Origin: Acidimicrobiales bacterium
GTDB taxonomy: Bacteria > Actinomycetota > Acidimicrobiia > Acidimicrobiales > GCA-2861595
Direction: 5' to 3'
NCBI GenBank assembly: GCA_035540975.1
Contig: DATLFN010000039.1
Coordinates: forward strand, 1 to 48,429
Length of the DNA: 48,429 bases
Shown here piece after piece: positions 36,477-43,948 of this stretch; position 1 is the stretch's first letter; every line of letters begins with the position of its first letter. The translations under genes were made by a program, and so were the position numbers. Below the pieces are notes generated by a model that was not told the origin of the DNA, ran no database searches, and was given only the letters and a program-made list of their open reading frames with translations.

Positions 36477-37652
36477 TCAGGCGGGCGCCGGGCCGAGGGC
36501 CGCCTCGACGCTCTCGAAGAGGCGGGCGGTGCACGACGTCATCTCCACCGGCGGCAGGGCATCGGTGACGATGCGCTCGGCCAGCGCGGCGAACGCCTCC
36601 ACCACCGGGCCGTGCGCGGCGAGTGAGGCGGGCCGGCCGGTGTCGCCGCCCTCGGCGACCGACGGGTCCAGCGGGATGGTGGCGAGCAGCGGGACGCCGA
36701 TCTCGGCGGCCAGGCGCTCGCCGCCGCCCGACCCGAACAGGGCGTAGCTCTGCCCGTGCTCGCATCGGAAGGCGCTCATGTTCTCGATGACGCCCGCCAC
36801 CCGCAGGTACCCCTTGCGGGCCATGTCGGCGGCCCGGGCGGCGACCTTCTGGGCGGCCAGCGCCGGCGTGGTGACGATCAGCACCTCGGTGTGGGGCAGC
36901 ATGCGTGCGAGCCCCATCTGGACGTCGCTGGTGCCGGGCGGCATGTCGATCAGCAGGTAGTCCAGGTCGCCCCAGCGGACGTCCTCCAGGAACTGCTGGA
37001 CGGCCCGGTTGAGCATGAACCCCCGCCACATGATCGCCTGGTCCTCGGCGGCGTTGCCGACCGAGCCCATGGACACGACCTTGAGGCGCCCGTCGCCCAC
37101 CGGCTTCTCCAGGGGGACGATCTTGCGGCCCTCGGCGCCCAGCTGCCCCTCCACGCCCAGCATGCGGGGGATCGAGAACCCGCCGATGTCGGCGTCCAGC
37201 ACGCCCACGGTGAGGCCCCGGAGCGCGAGCTGCACGGCCAGGTTGGCGGTGATCGACGACTTCCCCACGCCGCCCTTGCCCGACGCCACGGCCGCGATGC
37301 GCGTGGTCGGCGGGATGTCGGTCCTCGGGGGGTTCTCCCGCGCCTTCCACCGGGCGCGGGCCATCAGGCTCTTCTTCTGCTCCTCGGTCATCTCGCCGAA
37401 GTGGACCCGGACGTCGGAGACGCCGGGGAGCCCGCCCACCCGCAGCTTCACGTCCTTCATCAGCTGGGCCCGCAGCGGGCAGCCGGCGGTGGTGAGCGCC
37501 ACCGTGACGTCGACCCCGCCGTCCGGCGCGATCTCGATGCGCCGCACCATGCCGAGGTCGACCACGTTGTCGCCCAGCTCGGGGTCGATCACGCCCGCCA
37601 GCGCACCCCGCACGGCGTCCTCGGTGGGCGCGGGTACGGAGGGTGCGGGCAT
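36477..37652 (-). CDS. mrp: Mrp/ApbC/NBP35-type iron-sulfur cluster carrier ATPase
   Basis: The 391-aa protein has an N-terminal MIP18/DUF59 domain (DAVRGALAGVIDPELGDNVVDLGMV) and a deviant-P-loop ATPase with VASGKGGVGKSSITANLA, VLDADIGGFSIPRML and LIDMPPGTSD. It assembles or carries Fe-S clusters. The usual CxxC pair near ENMS is reduced to one Cys (ENMSAFRCEHG), a variation also seen in other actinobacterial members. The ATG at 37652 has no ribosome site but TAAACT (minus strand, 37665-37660) ends 7 nt before it, so the message is probably leaderless. It shares a 41-bp divergent promoter with the SufR-like gene. Confidence 0.93.
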   Translation of the reverse strand: MPAPSVPAPTEDAVRGALAGVIDPELGDNVVDLGMVRRIEIAPDGGVDVTVALTTAGCPLRAQLMKDVKLRVGGLPGVSDVRVHFGEMTEEQKKSLMARARWKARENPPRTDIPPTTRIAAVASGKGGVGKSSITANLAVQLALRGLTVGVLDADIGGFSIPRMLGVEGQLGAEGRKIVPLEKPVGDGRLKVVSMGSVGNAAEDQAIMWRGFMLNRAVQQFLEDVRWGDLDYLLIDMPPGTSDVQMGLARMLPHTEVLIVTTPALAAQKVAARAADMARKGYLRVAGVIENMSAFRCEHGQSYALFGSGGGERLAAEIGVPLLATIPLDPSVAEGGDTGRPASLAAHGPVVEAFAALAERIVTDALPPVEMTSCTARLFESVEAALGPAPA

Positions 37653-37659
37653 CAGGTCG

Positions 37660-37665
37660 AGTTTA
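37660..37665 (-). promoter_or_regulatory. -10 element for leaderless mrp mRNA
   Basis: TAAACT on the minus strand ends 7 nt before the mrp ATG. Its -35 region would fall on the palindrome at 37676-37693. Confidence 0.5.
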
Positions 37666-37675
37666 CAAGGAACGG

Positions 37676-37693
37676 GCCTGGTATATTCCAGGC
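37676..37693. promoter_or_regulatory. 18-bp palindromic operator overlapping the SufR-like gene's -10
   Basis: The sequence GCCTGG-TATATT-CCAGGC has perfect 6-bp arms. Its centre TATATT fits a -10 element and the right arm is exactly the 6-nt spacer to the GTG at 37694. A bound repressor would block its own leaderless promoter and the -35 region of divergent mrp. The regulator encoded immediately downstream is the obvious candidate. Confidence 0.6.
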
Positions 37694-38344
37694 GTGGACC
37701 GGCTCCAGCTGTTCAAGGCGCTCGGCGACAACACGCGCTACGCCATCTACCTGGAGCTGGCGCGCGCGAGCGTCCCCCGGTCGACCTCCGACGTCGCCGA
37801 GGCGCTGGGGCTGCACCCCAACACGGTACGGCCCCACCTCGAGCGCATGCGGGAAGTGGGCCTCCTCGACGTCGAGGTGGACTCCCGCGGCACGGTGGGC
37901 CGGCCCCAGCACCGCTACTCGCTGGCGTCCGACGCGCCGTCGCTCGGCCTGGAGCCACCCACCTTTCCCCTCATGGCCGGCCTGCTGGCCAACGTGGCGG
38001 CCGCCTTCGAGCCCGACTCCGAGGCGGTGGCCTCGGTGGGCCGGGAGCACGGGCGCCACGCGGGCGCCGTGCGCGCCGGCGACGGGGGGTGCCTGGCGTC
38101 GGTGCGCGGCGAGCTCACCGACCTCGGGTTCGATCCCGTCGAGCAGACCGACGGCGCCGTCACCACCATCGCCTTCACCCACTGCCCGTTCCGCAGCCTG
38201 GCCGAGGCCTTCCCCGAGCTGGTCTGCCACCTCCACCGGGGGGTGGTGGAAGGCATGGTCGAGGTGCTCGGCGGTGCCACCGTCGAGCGGTTCGCGACGC
38301 TCGCCGACCGCGATCCCTGCCAAGTTGAGCTGGCAACCCGGTAG
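37694..38344 (+). CDS. SufR-like winged-helix repressor, probable Fe-S sensor
   Basis: The 216-aa protein starts with a winged helix-turn-helix (LFKALGDNTRYAIYLELA...TSDVAEALGLHPNTVRPHLERMREVGLL) and the wing VGRPQHRYSL. The C-terminal half has four cysteines: C133, C164, C178 and C209, with C164-x13-C178 in HCPF...LVC. That layout resembles SufR, the [4Fe-4S] repressor of suf operons. Flanking mrp and an A-type carrier support an iron-sulfur role. GTG at 37694 is chosen from the TATATT element 6 nt upstream, which lies inside the palindrome. The longer open frame would run through that promoter. Confidence 0.82.
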   Translation: MDRLQLFKALGDNTRYAIYLELARASVPRSTSDVAEALGLHPNTVRPHLERMREVGLLDVEVDSRGTVGRPQHRYSLASDAPSLGLEPPTFPLMAGLLANVAAAFEPDSEAVASVGREHGRHAGAVRAGDGGCLASVRGELTDLGFDPVEQTDGAVTTIAFTHCPFRSLAEAFPELVCHLHRGVVEGMVEVLGGATVERFATLADRDPCQVELATR

Positions 38345-38347
38345 AAT
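38318..38347 (+). promoter_or_regulatory. Possible promoter and operator of the A-type carrier gene
   Basis: TAGAAT (38342-38347) fits a -10; its first three bases are the stop codon of the SufR-like gene. Just upstream are two overlapping symmetries: TGCCA-N8-TGGCA (38318-38335) and GTTG-N6-CAAC (38324-38337). No good -35 is seen. They could be an operator for the upstream repressor, though they do not closely match the palindrome at 37676. Confidence 0.4.
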
Positions 38348-38377
38348 CGTCCCCGTATCCCGAACAAGGAGCATTTG

Positions 38378-38731
38378 GTGAGCACCACGGAAACTGGCAC
38401 CGGTACCGGCCTCGTCACCATCACCGACAACGCGGCCAAGAAGGTGGCCGAGCTGCTGGCCATGGAGGGCAACCCCGACCTGGCGCTGCGCATCGCGGTG
38501 CGTCCCGGTGGCTGCTCGGGCTACTCCTACGAGATGTTCTTCGACAGCGAGTTCGCCCACGACGACCTGCGCTCCTCCAACGGCCCGGTCAGCGTGGTGG
38601 TGGACGCCGAGAGCGCCCAGCTGCTGCGGGGCGCGTCGCTGGACTACAAGGACGGGCTCCAGGGCGCCGGCTTCAGCATCAACAACCCCAACGCCCAGCG
38701 CTCCTGCGGCTGCGGCCAGTCCTTCTCCTAG
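38378..38731 (+). CDS. erpA: A-type iron-sulfur carrier (IscA/ErpA family)
   Basis: The 117-aa protein is a complete HesB/IscA-like domain. The three cluster-binding cysteines are in RPGGCSGYSYEM and the C-terminal SCGCG motif. It receives clusters from the assembly machinery and passes them to target enzymes. GTG at 38378 has AAGGAG at 38366-38371 with six bases between. TTG one codon earlier is possible. It lies 33 bp after the SufR-like gene and may be read both with it and from its own promoter. Confidence 0.93.
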   Translation: MSTTETGTGTGLVTITDNAAKKVAELLAMEGNPDLALRIAVRPGGCSGYSYEMFFDSEFAHDDLRSSNGPVSVVVDAESAQLLRGASLDYKDGLQGAGFSINNPNAQRSCGCGQSFS

Positions 38732-38753
38732 CCGCCCGCTCGACGTCGCCGCC

Positions 38754-38775
38754 GGCCCGGGCGCCCGCCCGGGCC
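38754..38775. terminator. 9-bp perfect hairpin between convergent genes
   Basis: GGCCCGGGC/GCCCGGGCC with a 4-nt loop, 22 bp after the carrier gene and 8 bp before the 3' end of the lipoprotein gene. It can serve both strands. Confidence 0.7.
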
Positions 38776-38783
38776 GTTGCGCG

Positions 38784-39653
38784 TCACGCCACCAGTCGCT
38801 CGAGGGCGGCCCTGGTCTCGACCCGGTCGAAGGCGTTGTCCAGCCGGTCGCGGACGATGCCGTCGGCCCCGGCCAGGAACAGCACCGGCTCGGCCGCCAG
38901 GTTGTACGCCTTGACCGTGGGTGCCAGCGTCTTGCCGGTGCGGTCGCTGTAGATCTCCACGTGGAGGAAGCGGACCCGGTCGGCGAACGCCTCGCGCTGG
39001 GCCAGCACGGTGTCCAGCACCGGCCCGCAGAACCGTGACTTGCACAGGGCGGGGGTGGAGAACAGCACGGCGAGGGGGCGCCGCTCGCCGAGGGCGGCGT
39101 CCAGGCTCACGTCGTGCAGCGGGCAGGGCGGGTCGGCCGTGCAGATCGGGTCCACGCCGAGGGTGTTCGCCGGCGTGGGCGAGGGCGTCGAGATCATCGC
39201 CGTGCCCGGGAAGGGCACCTCGACCTCGGCGGGGTCGGACACCGTCACGCCCGCCTCGCTCGTCTCGCCCTTGTAGGTCGCCGCCACCTCGACCGGGCCC
39301 GGCTTCTCGAAGCGGTGGCGGACGAGGAGGTAGGGGAGCGGGGTGCCGTCGGTGTGCACGGTCGACTCGACCGGCTCGCCGTCGATGGCGAGCTCGACGG
39401 GCCCGTCGATGGCCACCGGCCCGGTCCGCTCGGCCGTGAGCAGGGCGACGGTCAGGCGCTCGTCGATGCCGGAGACGTGGGTGAACGTCGACACGACGAG
39501 GCTGAACGTGGCCCTGCCCGCCGGCTCGGTGGAGCGCGTGGAGCCGGTGGTCGCGGCGTTGTCGTTCCCGTCGTCGCCGCAGGCGCCCAGGGCGGCGAGG
39601 CCGGCCAGGCCGGCGCCGGCGAGGAGGAACTCACGACGGCTGAGGGGCGGCAT
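38784..39653 (-). CDS. Tat-exported lipoprotein with thioredoxin-like domain
   Basis: The 289-aa protein has a twin-arginine signal SRREFLLAGAG and a lipobox LGAC (lipid-bearing Cys25), followed by an acidic/Thr linker. A beta-sandwich-like middle part is followed by a thioredoxin-like domain (about 180-289) whose active segment reads FSTPALCKSRFCGPV, a C-x4-C instead of CxxC, with AEPVLFLAGADG as the cis-Pro region. It probably acts as an extracytoplasmic redox or metal-handling protein. The ATG at 39653 is preceded at 6 nt by TAGGTT on the minus strand, so its mRNA is likely leaderless. It is divergent from the molybdenum-hydroxylase-like gene by 22 bp. Confidence 0.82.
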   Translation of the reverse strand: MPPLSRREFLLAGAGLAGLAALGACGDDGNDNAATTGSTRSTEPAGRATFSLVVSTFTHVSGIDERLTVALLTAERTGPVAIDGPVELAIDGEPVESTVHTDGTPLPYLLVRHRFEKPGPVEVAATYKGETSEAGVTVSDPAEVEVPFPGTAMISTPSPTPANTLGVDPICTADPPCPLHDVSLDAALGERRPLAVLFSTPALCKSRFCGPVLDTVLAQREAFADRVRFLHVEIYSDRTGKTLAPTVKAYNLAAEPVLFLAGADGIVRDRLDNAFDRVETRAALERLVA

Positions 39654-39659
39654 GGGGGC

Positions 39660-39669
39660 AACCTATCGT
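39660..39669. promoter_or_regulatory. Two overlapping divergent -10 elements
   Basis: TATCGT on the plus strand (39664-39669) ends 6 nt before ATG 39676. TAGGTT on the minus strand (39665-39660) ends 6 nt before ATG 39653. They share two base pairs, so polymerase cannot sit on both at once. Confidence 0.55.
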
Positions 39670-39675
39670 GGGCCG

Positions 39676-41199
39676 ATGTCGCTCAGGTTCCGGGTCGACG
39701 GCCGCGAGGTGGCGGTGGAGGACGACGGCGCCTCGCTGCTGGAGGTCCTGCGTGACCGCCTCGGCCTCCGCAGCCCCAAGGACGGTTGCGCGCCCCAGGG
39801 CCAGTGCGGGTGCTGCACCGTGCTGGTCGACGGGCAGGCCCGGGTGGCGTGCGTGACGCCGGCCCGGCGGGTGGCGGGGCGCACGGTGACCACCCTCGAC
39901 GGCTTCCCGGAGGCCGAGCGGCGGGCGTGGGCGGACGCCTTCACCGCCGCCGGCGGCAGCCAGTGCGGCTTCTGCACGCCGGGCATCGTCGTGCGCCTGG
40001 CGGCGCTGAAGGCGTCGGGCGGTGGTGACGTCGACACCGCCCTCCTGGCCCACCTGTGCCGCTGCACCGGGTGGCTGGGGGTGAAGGAGGCCTTCGCCGC
40101 CGCCACCCGGCCGGGGGCTGCGCCGGCACCGGCGAGGGACCTCGACGCGGCCCGCCGGCGGGCCGCTCTGGAGGGGGGCGCCGCCCAGGACGTCGGTCCC
40201 CACGTCGCCCTCGGCCGGGGCGGGTTCGCCGACGACACGTCGCCGCCGGACGCCCTGGTGGCGGTGCCCGACGGCCGCGGCGGGTGGGCGGTGGGCGAGA
40301 CGCTCGCCGAGGCCCGGGCCCGGGCCGGCAAGGTGCAGGGGCGGCGCAGCACCCTGGCGCTGTCCCACCCGCTCGAGTGCCCCCCCGGCGACTGGGCGGT
40401 GACGCTGCGGACGACGTGGGTGGAGCCCGCCTACCTGGAGCCGGACGCCTCGTGGTGCGAGCCGGGTGGGGAGCCGGCGTCGCCCCTGGCCAACGGCGGG
40501 GCGTTCGGCGGCAAGGTGGCGTCCCTGGCCCCGGGCGCGGCCCGGCGGCTGGCCGACCAGCACGGCCGGCCCGTGCGGGTGCTCCTCTCCCGGGAGGACG
40601 TGGTGCGCCTCGGCCCCAAGCGGCCGCCGGTGGCCGCCGGTGTGCGCCCCGACGGGTCGGGCGTCGTGCGGGTGGCGCGCACGCCCGGGGTGGCCGAGGC
40701 CGTGGCTGCGGTGGCGCCCGGCCTGGTGGTGGAGGAGGTCGACGTCGCCGGCCCGCCCACGTCGGCCGCCGTGCGGGCCGCCGGATGGGCGGAGGCGGCC
40801 GTGCTGGCGGCCGCCGTGCGCGGCGACGCCGCCGTGACGGCGCCCTCGGGGGGGCGGGCCGAGGCCGAGGTCGCCGACGGCGGCGGCATCCGGGTCCGGG
40901 TGGAGTGCGGCGACCCGCTGGACGAGGTCGTCCTCCGCTCGTACTGCGTGGGCGCCGCCCACATGGCGCTGGGGTGGGTGCGCACCGAGGGCATCGCCGT
41001 GGACCCCGCCGGCGTGCCCCGGGACCTCACCATCCGCTCGTTCGGGATCCTGCGGGCGCGGGACATGCCGGGGGTGGAGGTGGAGGTCATCGCGTCGGGC
41101 GGCCCGCCGGTGGCGGTGTCCGACGCCGTGTTCGCGGCGGTGGCCGCCGCCGCCTGGAGGGCCGACGGCTACCCGCCCGAGTGGCCCACCCGGCGGTGA
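39676..41199 (+). CDS. Miniature fused molybdenum-hydroxylase-like protein (2Fe-2S plus shortened MoCo domain)
   Basis: The 507-aa protein fuses two xanthine-oxidase-family parts. Residues 1 to about 150 form a complete small subunit: the plant-type [2Fe-2S] site GCAPQGQCGCCTV and the second site SQCGFCTPG...LCRCTGW. From about 165 a large-subunit-like region begins (HVALGRGGFADDT), with the cofactor motif NGGAFGGK (near 275) and the late segment ILRARDMPGVEVEVI. Large subunits are normally 700 or more residues; here only about 340 remain. The C-terminal GxGE with the catalytic Glu is missing, replaced by ASGGPPVAVSDAV. Activity is doubtful. TATCGT 6 nt before the ATG marks a leaderless start. 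Confidence 0.75.
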   Translation: MSLRFRVDGREVAVEDDGASLLEVLRDRLGLRSPKDGCAPQGQCGCCTVLVDGQARVACVTPARRVAGRTVTTLDGFPEAERRAWADAFTAAGGSQCGFCTPGIVVRLAALKASGGGDVDTALLAHLCRCTGWLGVKEAFAAATRPGAAPAPARDLDAARRRAALEGGAAQDVGPHVALGRGGFADDTSPPDALVAVPDGRGGWAVGETLAEARARAGKVQGRRSTLALSHPLECPPGDWAVTLRTTWVEPAYLEPDASWCEPGGEPASPLANGGAFGGKVASLAPGAARRLADQHGRPVRVLLSREDVVRLGPKRPPVAAGVRPDGSGVVRVARTPGVAEAVAAVAPGLVVEEVDVAGPPTSAAVRAAGWAEAAVLAAAVRGDAAVTAPSGGRAEAEVADGGGIRVRVECGDPLDEVVLRSYCVGAAHMALGWVRTEGIAVDPAGVPRDLTIRSFGILRARDMPGVEVEVIASGGPPVAVSDAVFAAVAAAAWRADGYPPEWPTRR

Positions 41200-41242
41200 A
41201 CGCCTCCTTGCCGTCGGCGCCCCGGCGGGCAAGGGTGCGGGG

Positions 41243-41608
41243 ATGACCAAGCCCGTCGGCCCCTACTCGCCCGTCGTGAGGACCGGGAGCTGGCTGATCT
41301 GCTCCGGCCAGGTCGGCCTGCGCGACGGCGCCCTGGTCGACGGCGGTGTCCGGGAGCAGACGGTCCAGGCCCTCGCCAACCTCCGCCTGCTCCTGGAGGA
41401 CGAGGGGGCGTCGCTGTCCGACGTCGTGAAGACGACCGTCTTCCTCACCGACATGGGCGACTTCGCCGCCATGAACGAGGAGTACGCGGCCGCCTTCGGC
41501 GACCACCGCCCGGCCCGCTCCACCGTCGGGGTGGCCGCCCTCCCCCTGGGGGCCGTGGTCGAGGTCGAGGCGTGGGCCCGCTCGCGCCGCGCCGGCGAGG
41601 GGGAGTGA
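41243..41608 (+). CDS. ridA: RidA (YjgF/YER057c/UK114) family protein
   Basis: The 121-aa protein covers the whole family: GPYSPVVRTGSWLICSGQVGL, ALANLRLLLEDEGASLSDVVKTTVFLTDMGDFAAMNEEY, and the closing PARSTVGVAALPLGAVVEVEAWA. The Arg before STVGV is the one that binds the substrate carboxylate in enamine/imine deaminases. It removes reactive enamine intermediates from PLP enzymes, in trimers. AAGGG lies 7 nt before the ATG. It ends 3 bp before the 41-aa membrane peptide gene, so the two are an operon. Confidence 0.92.
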   Translation: MTKPVGPYSPVVRTGSWLICSGQVGLRDGALVDGGVREQTVQALANLRLLLEDEGASLSDVVKTTVFLTDMGDFAAMNEEYAAAFGDHRPARSTVGVAALPLGAVVEVEAWARSRRAGEGE

Positions 41609-41611
41609 AGC

Positions 41612-41737
41612 GTGGTCGGCGGCTTGGCGATCGCCGTGGTCGTGGTGGTGGTGCTCCCCGCCCTGTTCCTGGCGGCCGCCGCCCTGGTGTGCGCCGTCCT
41701 CGGCGAGTCGTTCAGCGGCCGGGCCGACGACGCCTGA
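41612..41737 (+). CDS. 41-aa single-helix membrane peptide
   Basis: The frame starts at GTG 41612, preceded by GGGAG and six bases, and ends at TGA 41737. The peptide has one long hydrophobic helix (LAIAVVVVVVLPALFLAAAA and on to VCAVLG) and a short polar tail ESFSGRADDA. The strong ribosome site 3 bp after ridA and the clean membrane helix argue for a real gene. I recognise no family. A small regulator or assembly peptide is possible. Confidence 0.55.
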   Translation: MVGGLAIAVVVVVVLPALFLAAAALVCAVLGESFSGRADDA

Positions 41738-41759
41738 GCCGGTCCGCCGTCCGGCGCCC

Positions 41760-42440
41760 TCAGAGGCTCCAGCGGGACTGGCCGAAGCGGTAGCCCACCG
41801 ACCGCACGGTCTGGATCAGCTGCTCGTGCTCGTTGCCGAGCTTGGCCCGCAGCCGCCGGACGTGCACGTCCACCGTGCGAGCGCCGCCGTAGTACTCGTA
41901 GCCCCAGACCCGCGACAGCAGGGTCTCCCGGGTGAACACCTTGCCCGGGTGGGTGGCCAGGAACTTCAACAGCTCGTACTCCATGTAGGTGAGGTCGAGC
42001 GGCCGGCCCGAGATGCCGGCCTGGTAGGTCTCCAGGTTGAGCACCAGGGGGCCGTACTCCACCAGCTCCGGACGGGTGCCGCGGCCGGTCCGCCAGAACA
42101 GGTGCTTGAGGCGCGCCTCCAGCTCGCGCGGCTGGAAGGGCCACAGGGAGAAGTCGTCGAAGAGGTCCTCGCGCAGCTCGAGGTCCGGGAGCTGGGGGCC
42201 GGTCACGAGGAGCAGGAGCGGCTCGAGCGGCAGGTCCCGTTTGCGCAGGGCGCGGCAGAGGGCGAAGGCGTCCTCGGGGTCGTCGGCCGCGCAGACGATG
42301 GCGCCCGCCCACCCGTCCTCGGGTTCGAGGCGGGTCGCCATGTCGGACGAGGAGACGGCCTTCCAGGGGTAGCCGGCCAGGTCGAGGGCCTGGGCGAGGG
42401 CGGGCGGGACCGGGTCGGGGTGGAGGAGGAGCGGTTCCAT
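41760..42440 (-). CDS. GlnR-like OmpR-family regulator with atypical receiver
   Basis: The 226-aa protein has an N-terminal receiver-like domain (1-115) and a C-terminal winged helix (about 125-222): [55 protein letters not shown]. The receiver lacks the phospho-acceptor Asp: the expected position is Cys50 in GAIVCAADD, and the conserved Lys is Trp100 in SLWPF. It should not respond to a kinase. Placement 8 bp after a glutamine synthetase gene, same strand, suggests GlnR-type control of nitrogen metabolism. Start ATG at 42440. Confidence 0.82.
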   Translation of the reverse strand: MEPLLLHPDPVPPALAQALDLAGYPWKAVSSSDMATRLEPEDGWAGAIVCAADDPEDAFALCRALRKRDLPLEPLLLLVTGPQLPDLELREDLFDDFSLWPFQPRELEARLKHLFWRTGRGTRPELVEYGPLVLNLETYQAGISGRPLDLTYMEYELLKFLATHPGKVFTRETLLSRVWGYEYYGGARTVDVHVRRLRAKLGNEHEQLIQTVRSVGYRFGQSRWSL

Positions 42441-42448
42441 CTCGTTCG

Positions 42449-43783
42449 TCAGAGCAGGGGGAGGTAGCGGTCGAGCTCGAACTGGGTGACCTGCGCCTTG
42501 TAGTCGGTCCACTCGGCCCACTTGTTGCGGAGGAACCACTCGAAGACGTGCTCGCCCAGGGTCTCGGCCATGAGCTCGGAGCGCTCCATCTCGGTGAGCG
42601 CCTCGGCCAGGGAGCCGGGCAGCGACGCGATGTCGTCGGCCAGCCGCTCCTCGGGCGTCATCAGGTAGAGGTTGGCCGCCGCCTCGGGTGGCAGCTCGTA
42701 CCCCTCCTCCACGCCCTTGAGGCCGGCGGCCAGGACCACGGCGAAGGCGAGGTAGGGGTTGCACGCCGGGTCGGGCGCCCGGTACTCGATGCGGGCCGAC
42801 TCCTTCTTGCCCCGCTTGGCCACGGGAACGCGCACCAGGGCGGACCGGTTGTTCCGGGCCCACGAGACGTAGACGGGCGCCTCGTAGCCGGCGATCAGGC
42901 GCTTGTACGAGTTGACCCACTGGTTGGTGACGGCCGTGATCTCGCGGGCGTGGGTGAGGAGGCCGGCGATGAACTTCTTGCCGACGGCCGACAGCTGGTG
43001 CTCGTCGCCCTCGTCGTGGAAGGCGTTGGCGTCGCCCTCGAACAGGGAGAAGTGGGTGTGCATCCCCGACCCCTGGAGGCCGGCCATGGGCTTGGGCATG
43101 AAGGTGGCGTGGACCCCGGCCTCCTGGGCGATCTCCTTGACCACCAGGCGCACGGTCATCACGGTGTCGGCCATGGTGAGGGCGTCGGTGTAGCGCAGGT
43201 CGATCTCGTGCTGGCTGGGGGCGTCCTCGTGCTGGCTGTACTCGACGGGGATGCCCATGTCCTCCAGGGTCAGCACGGTGCGCCGCCGCAGGTCGCCGGC
43301 CAGGTCGGCCACCGTCAGCTCGAAGTACGAGCCCTGGTCGAGGGGCTGGAGGGGACGGGTGTCGGCGTCGCCGGCGAAGTAGAAGTACTCGACCTCGGGG
43401 GCGGCGAAGAACGAGAACCCCTTGTCGTGCGCCCGGTTCAGCTGGCGCTTGAGGACCCAGCGGGGGTCGCCCTCGAAGGGCGTGCCGTCGAGGTTGTTGA
43501 CGTCGCAGAACACCCGGGCCACCGGCGAGTTGGCGTTGCGGGCGGGCAGGAGCTGGAACGTGGTGGCGTCGGGGACGGCGAGCACGTCGCTCTCCTGGAC
43601 CCGGCTGAACCCGTCGATGGCCGAGCCGTCGAACGTCATCCCCTCATCGAGGGCGCCCTCGAGCTCGGCCGGGGTGATGTTGAACGCCTTGGGGATGCCC
43701 AGCACGTCGGTGAACCACAGCTGGATGAAGCGCACGCCGCGCTCCTCCACCGTCCGCATCACGTAGTCCTGCTGGCGCTCCAT
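42449..43783 (-). CDS. glnA: Glutamine synthetase, GSI-alpha type
   Basis: The 444-aa enzyme has the N-terminal beta-grasp [22 protein letters not shown], the metal site EVEYFYF, and catalytic segments [26 protein letters not shown] and [20 protein letters not shown]. It joins ammonia to glutamate using ATP, in a dodecamer. At the adenylylation position it reads [10 protein letters not shown] without the NLYDLPP loop, and its length is that of the alpha type, which is feedback-regulated rather than adenylylated. ATG at 43783 has AGGA a few bases upstream. Longer reading is shadow. It is co-directional with the GlnR-like gene and divergent from the beta-type gene. Confidence 0.95.
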   Translation of the reverse strand: MERQQDYVMRTVEERGVRFIQLWFTDVLGIPKAFNITPAELEGALDEGMTFDGSAIDGFSRVQESDVLAVPDATTFQLLPARNANSPVARVFCDVNNLDGTPFEGDPRWVLKRQLNRAHDKGFSFFAAPEVEYFYFAGDADTRPLQPLDQGSYFELTVADLAGDLRRRTVLTLEDMGIPVEYSQHEDAPSQHEIDLRYTDALTMADTVMTVRLVVKEIAQEAGVHATFMPKPMAGLQGSGMHTHFSLFEGDANAFHDEGDEHQLSAVGKKFIAGLLTHAREITAVTNQWVNSYKRLIAGYEAPVYVSWARNNRSALVRVPVAKRGKKESARIEYRAPDPACNPYLAFAVVLAAGLKGVEEGYELPPEAAANLYLMTPEERLADDIASLPGSLAEALTEMERSELMAETLGEHVFEWFLRNKWAEWTDYKAQVTQFELDRYLPLL

Positions 43784-43856
43784 GTCCGTCCTGCCTTCGT
43801 CGTCGGCTTCCAGTCTCGCAGCCGCCGCCCAGGTAGCCGCCCCGTTGACCCGCCGC

Positions 43857-43872
43857 TTCACAATCTGTTCAC
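43857..43872. promoter_or_regulatory. Direct repeat TTCAC-N6-TTCAC between two glutamine synthetase genes
   Basis: TTCAC occurs at 43857-43861 and 43868-43872, an 11-bp period, with TTGAC 12 bp before the first. On the other strand it reads GTGAA-N6-GTGAA. It lies mid-way in the 165-bp divergent gap. The spacing matches binding of OmpR-type regulators such as GlnR or PhoP (PHO-box-like GTTCAC). Confidence 0.45.
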
Positions 43873-43948
43873 ATCACGCCCGGGCAGGCGGCGGGCGTTG
43901 GTGGCAGGCTGTCGCCGGCCGAGATCGCCGTCGCCCAGGGAGGGACTC

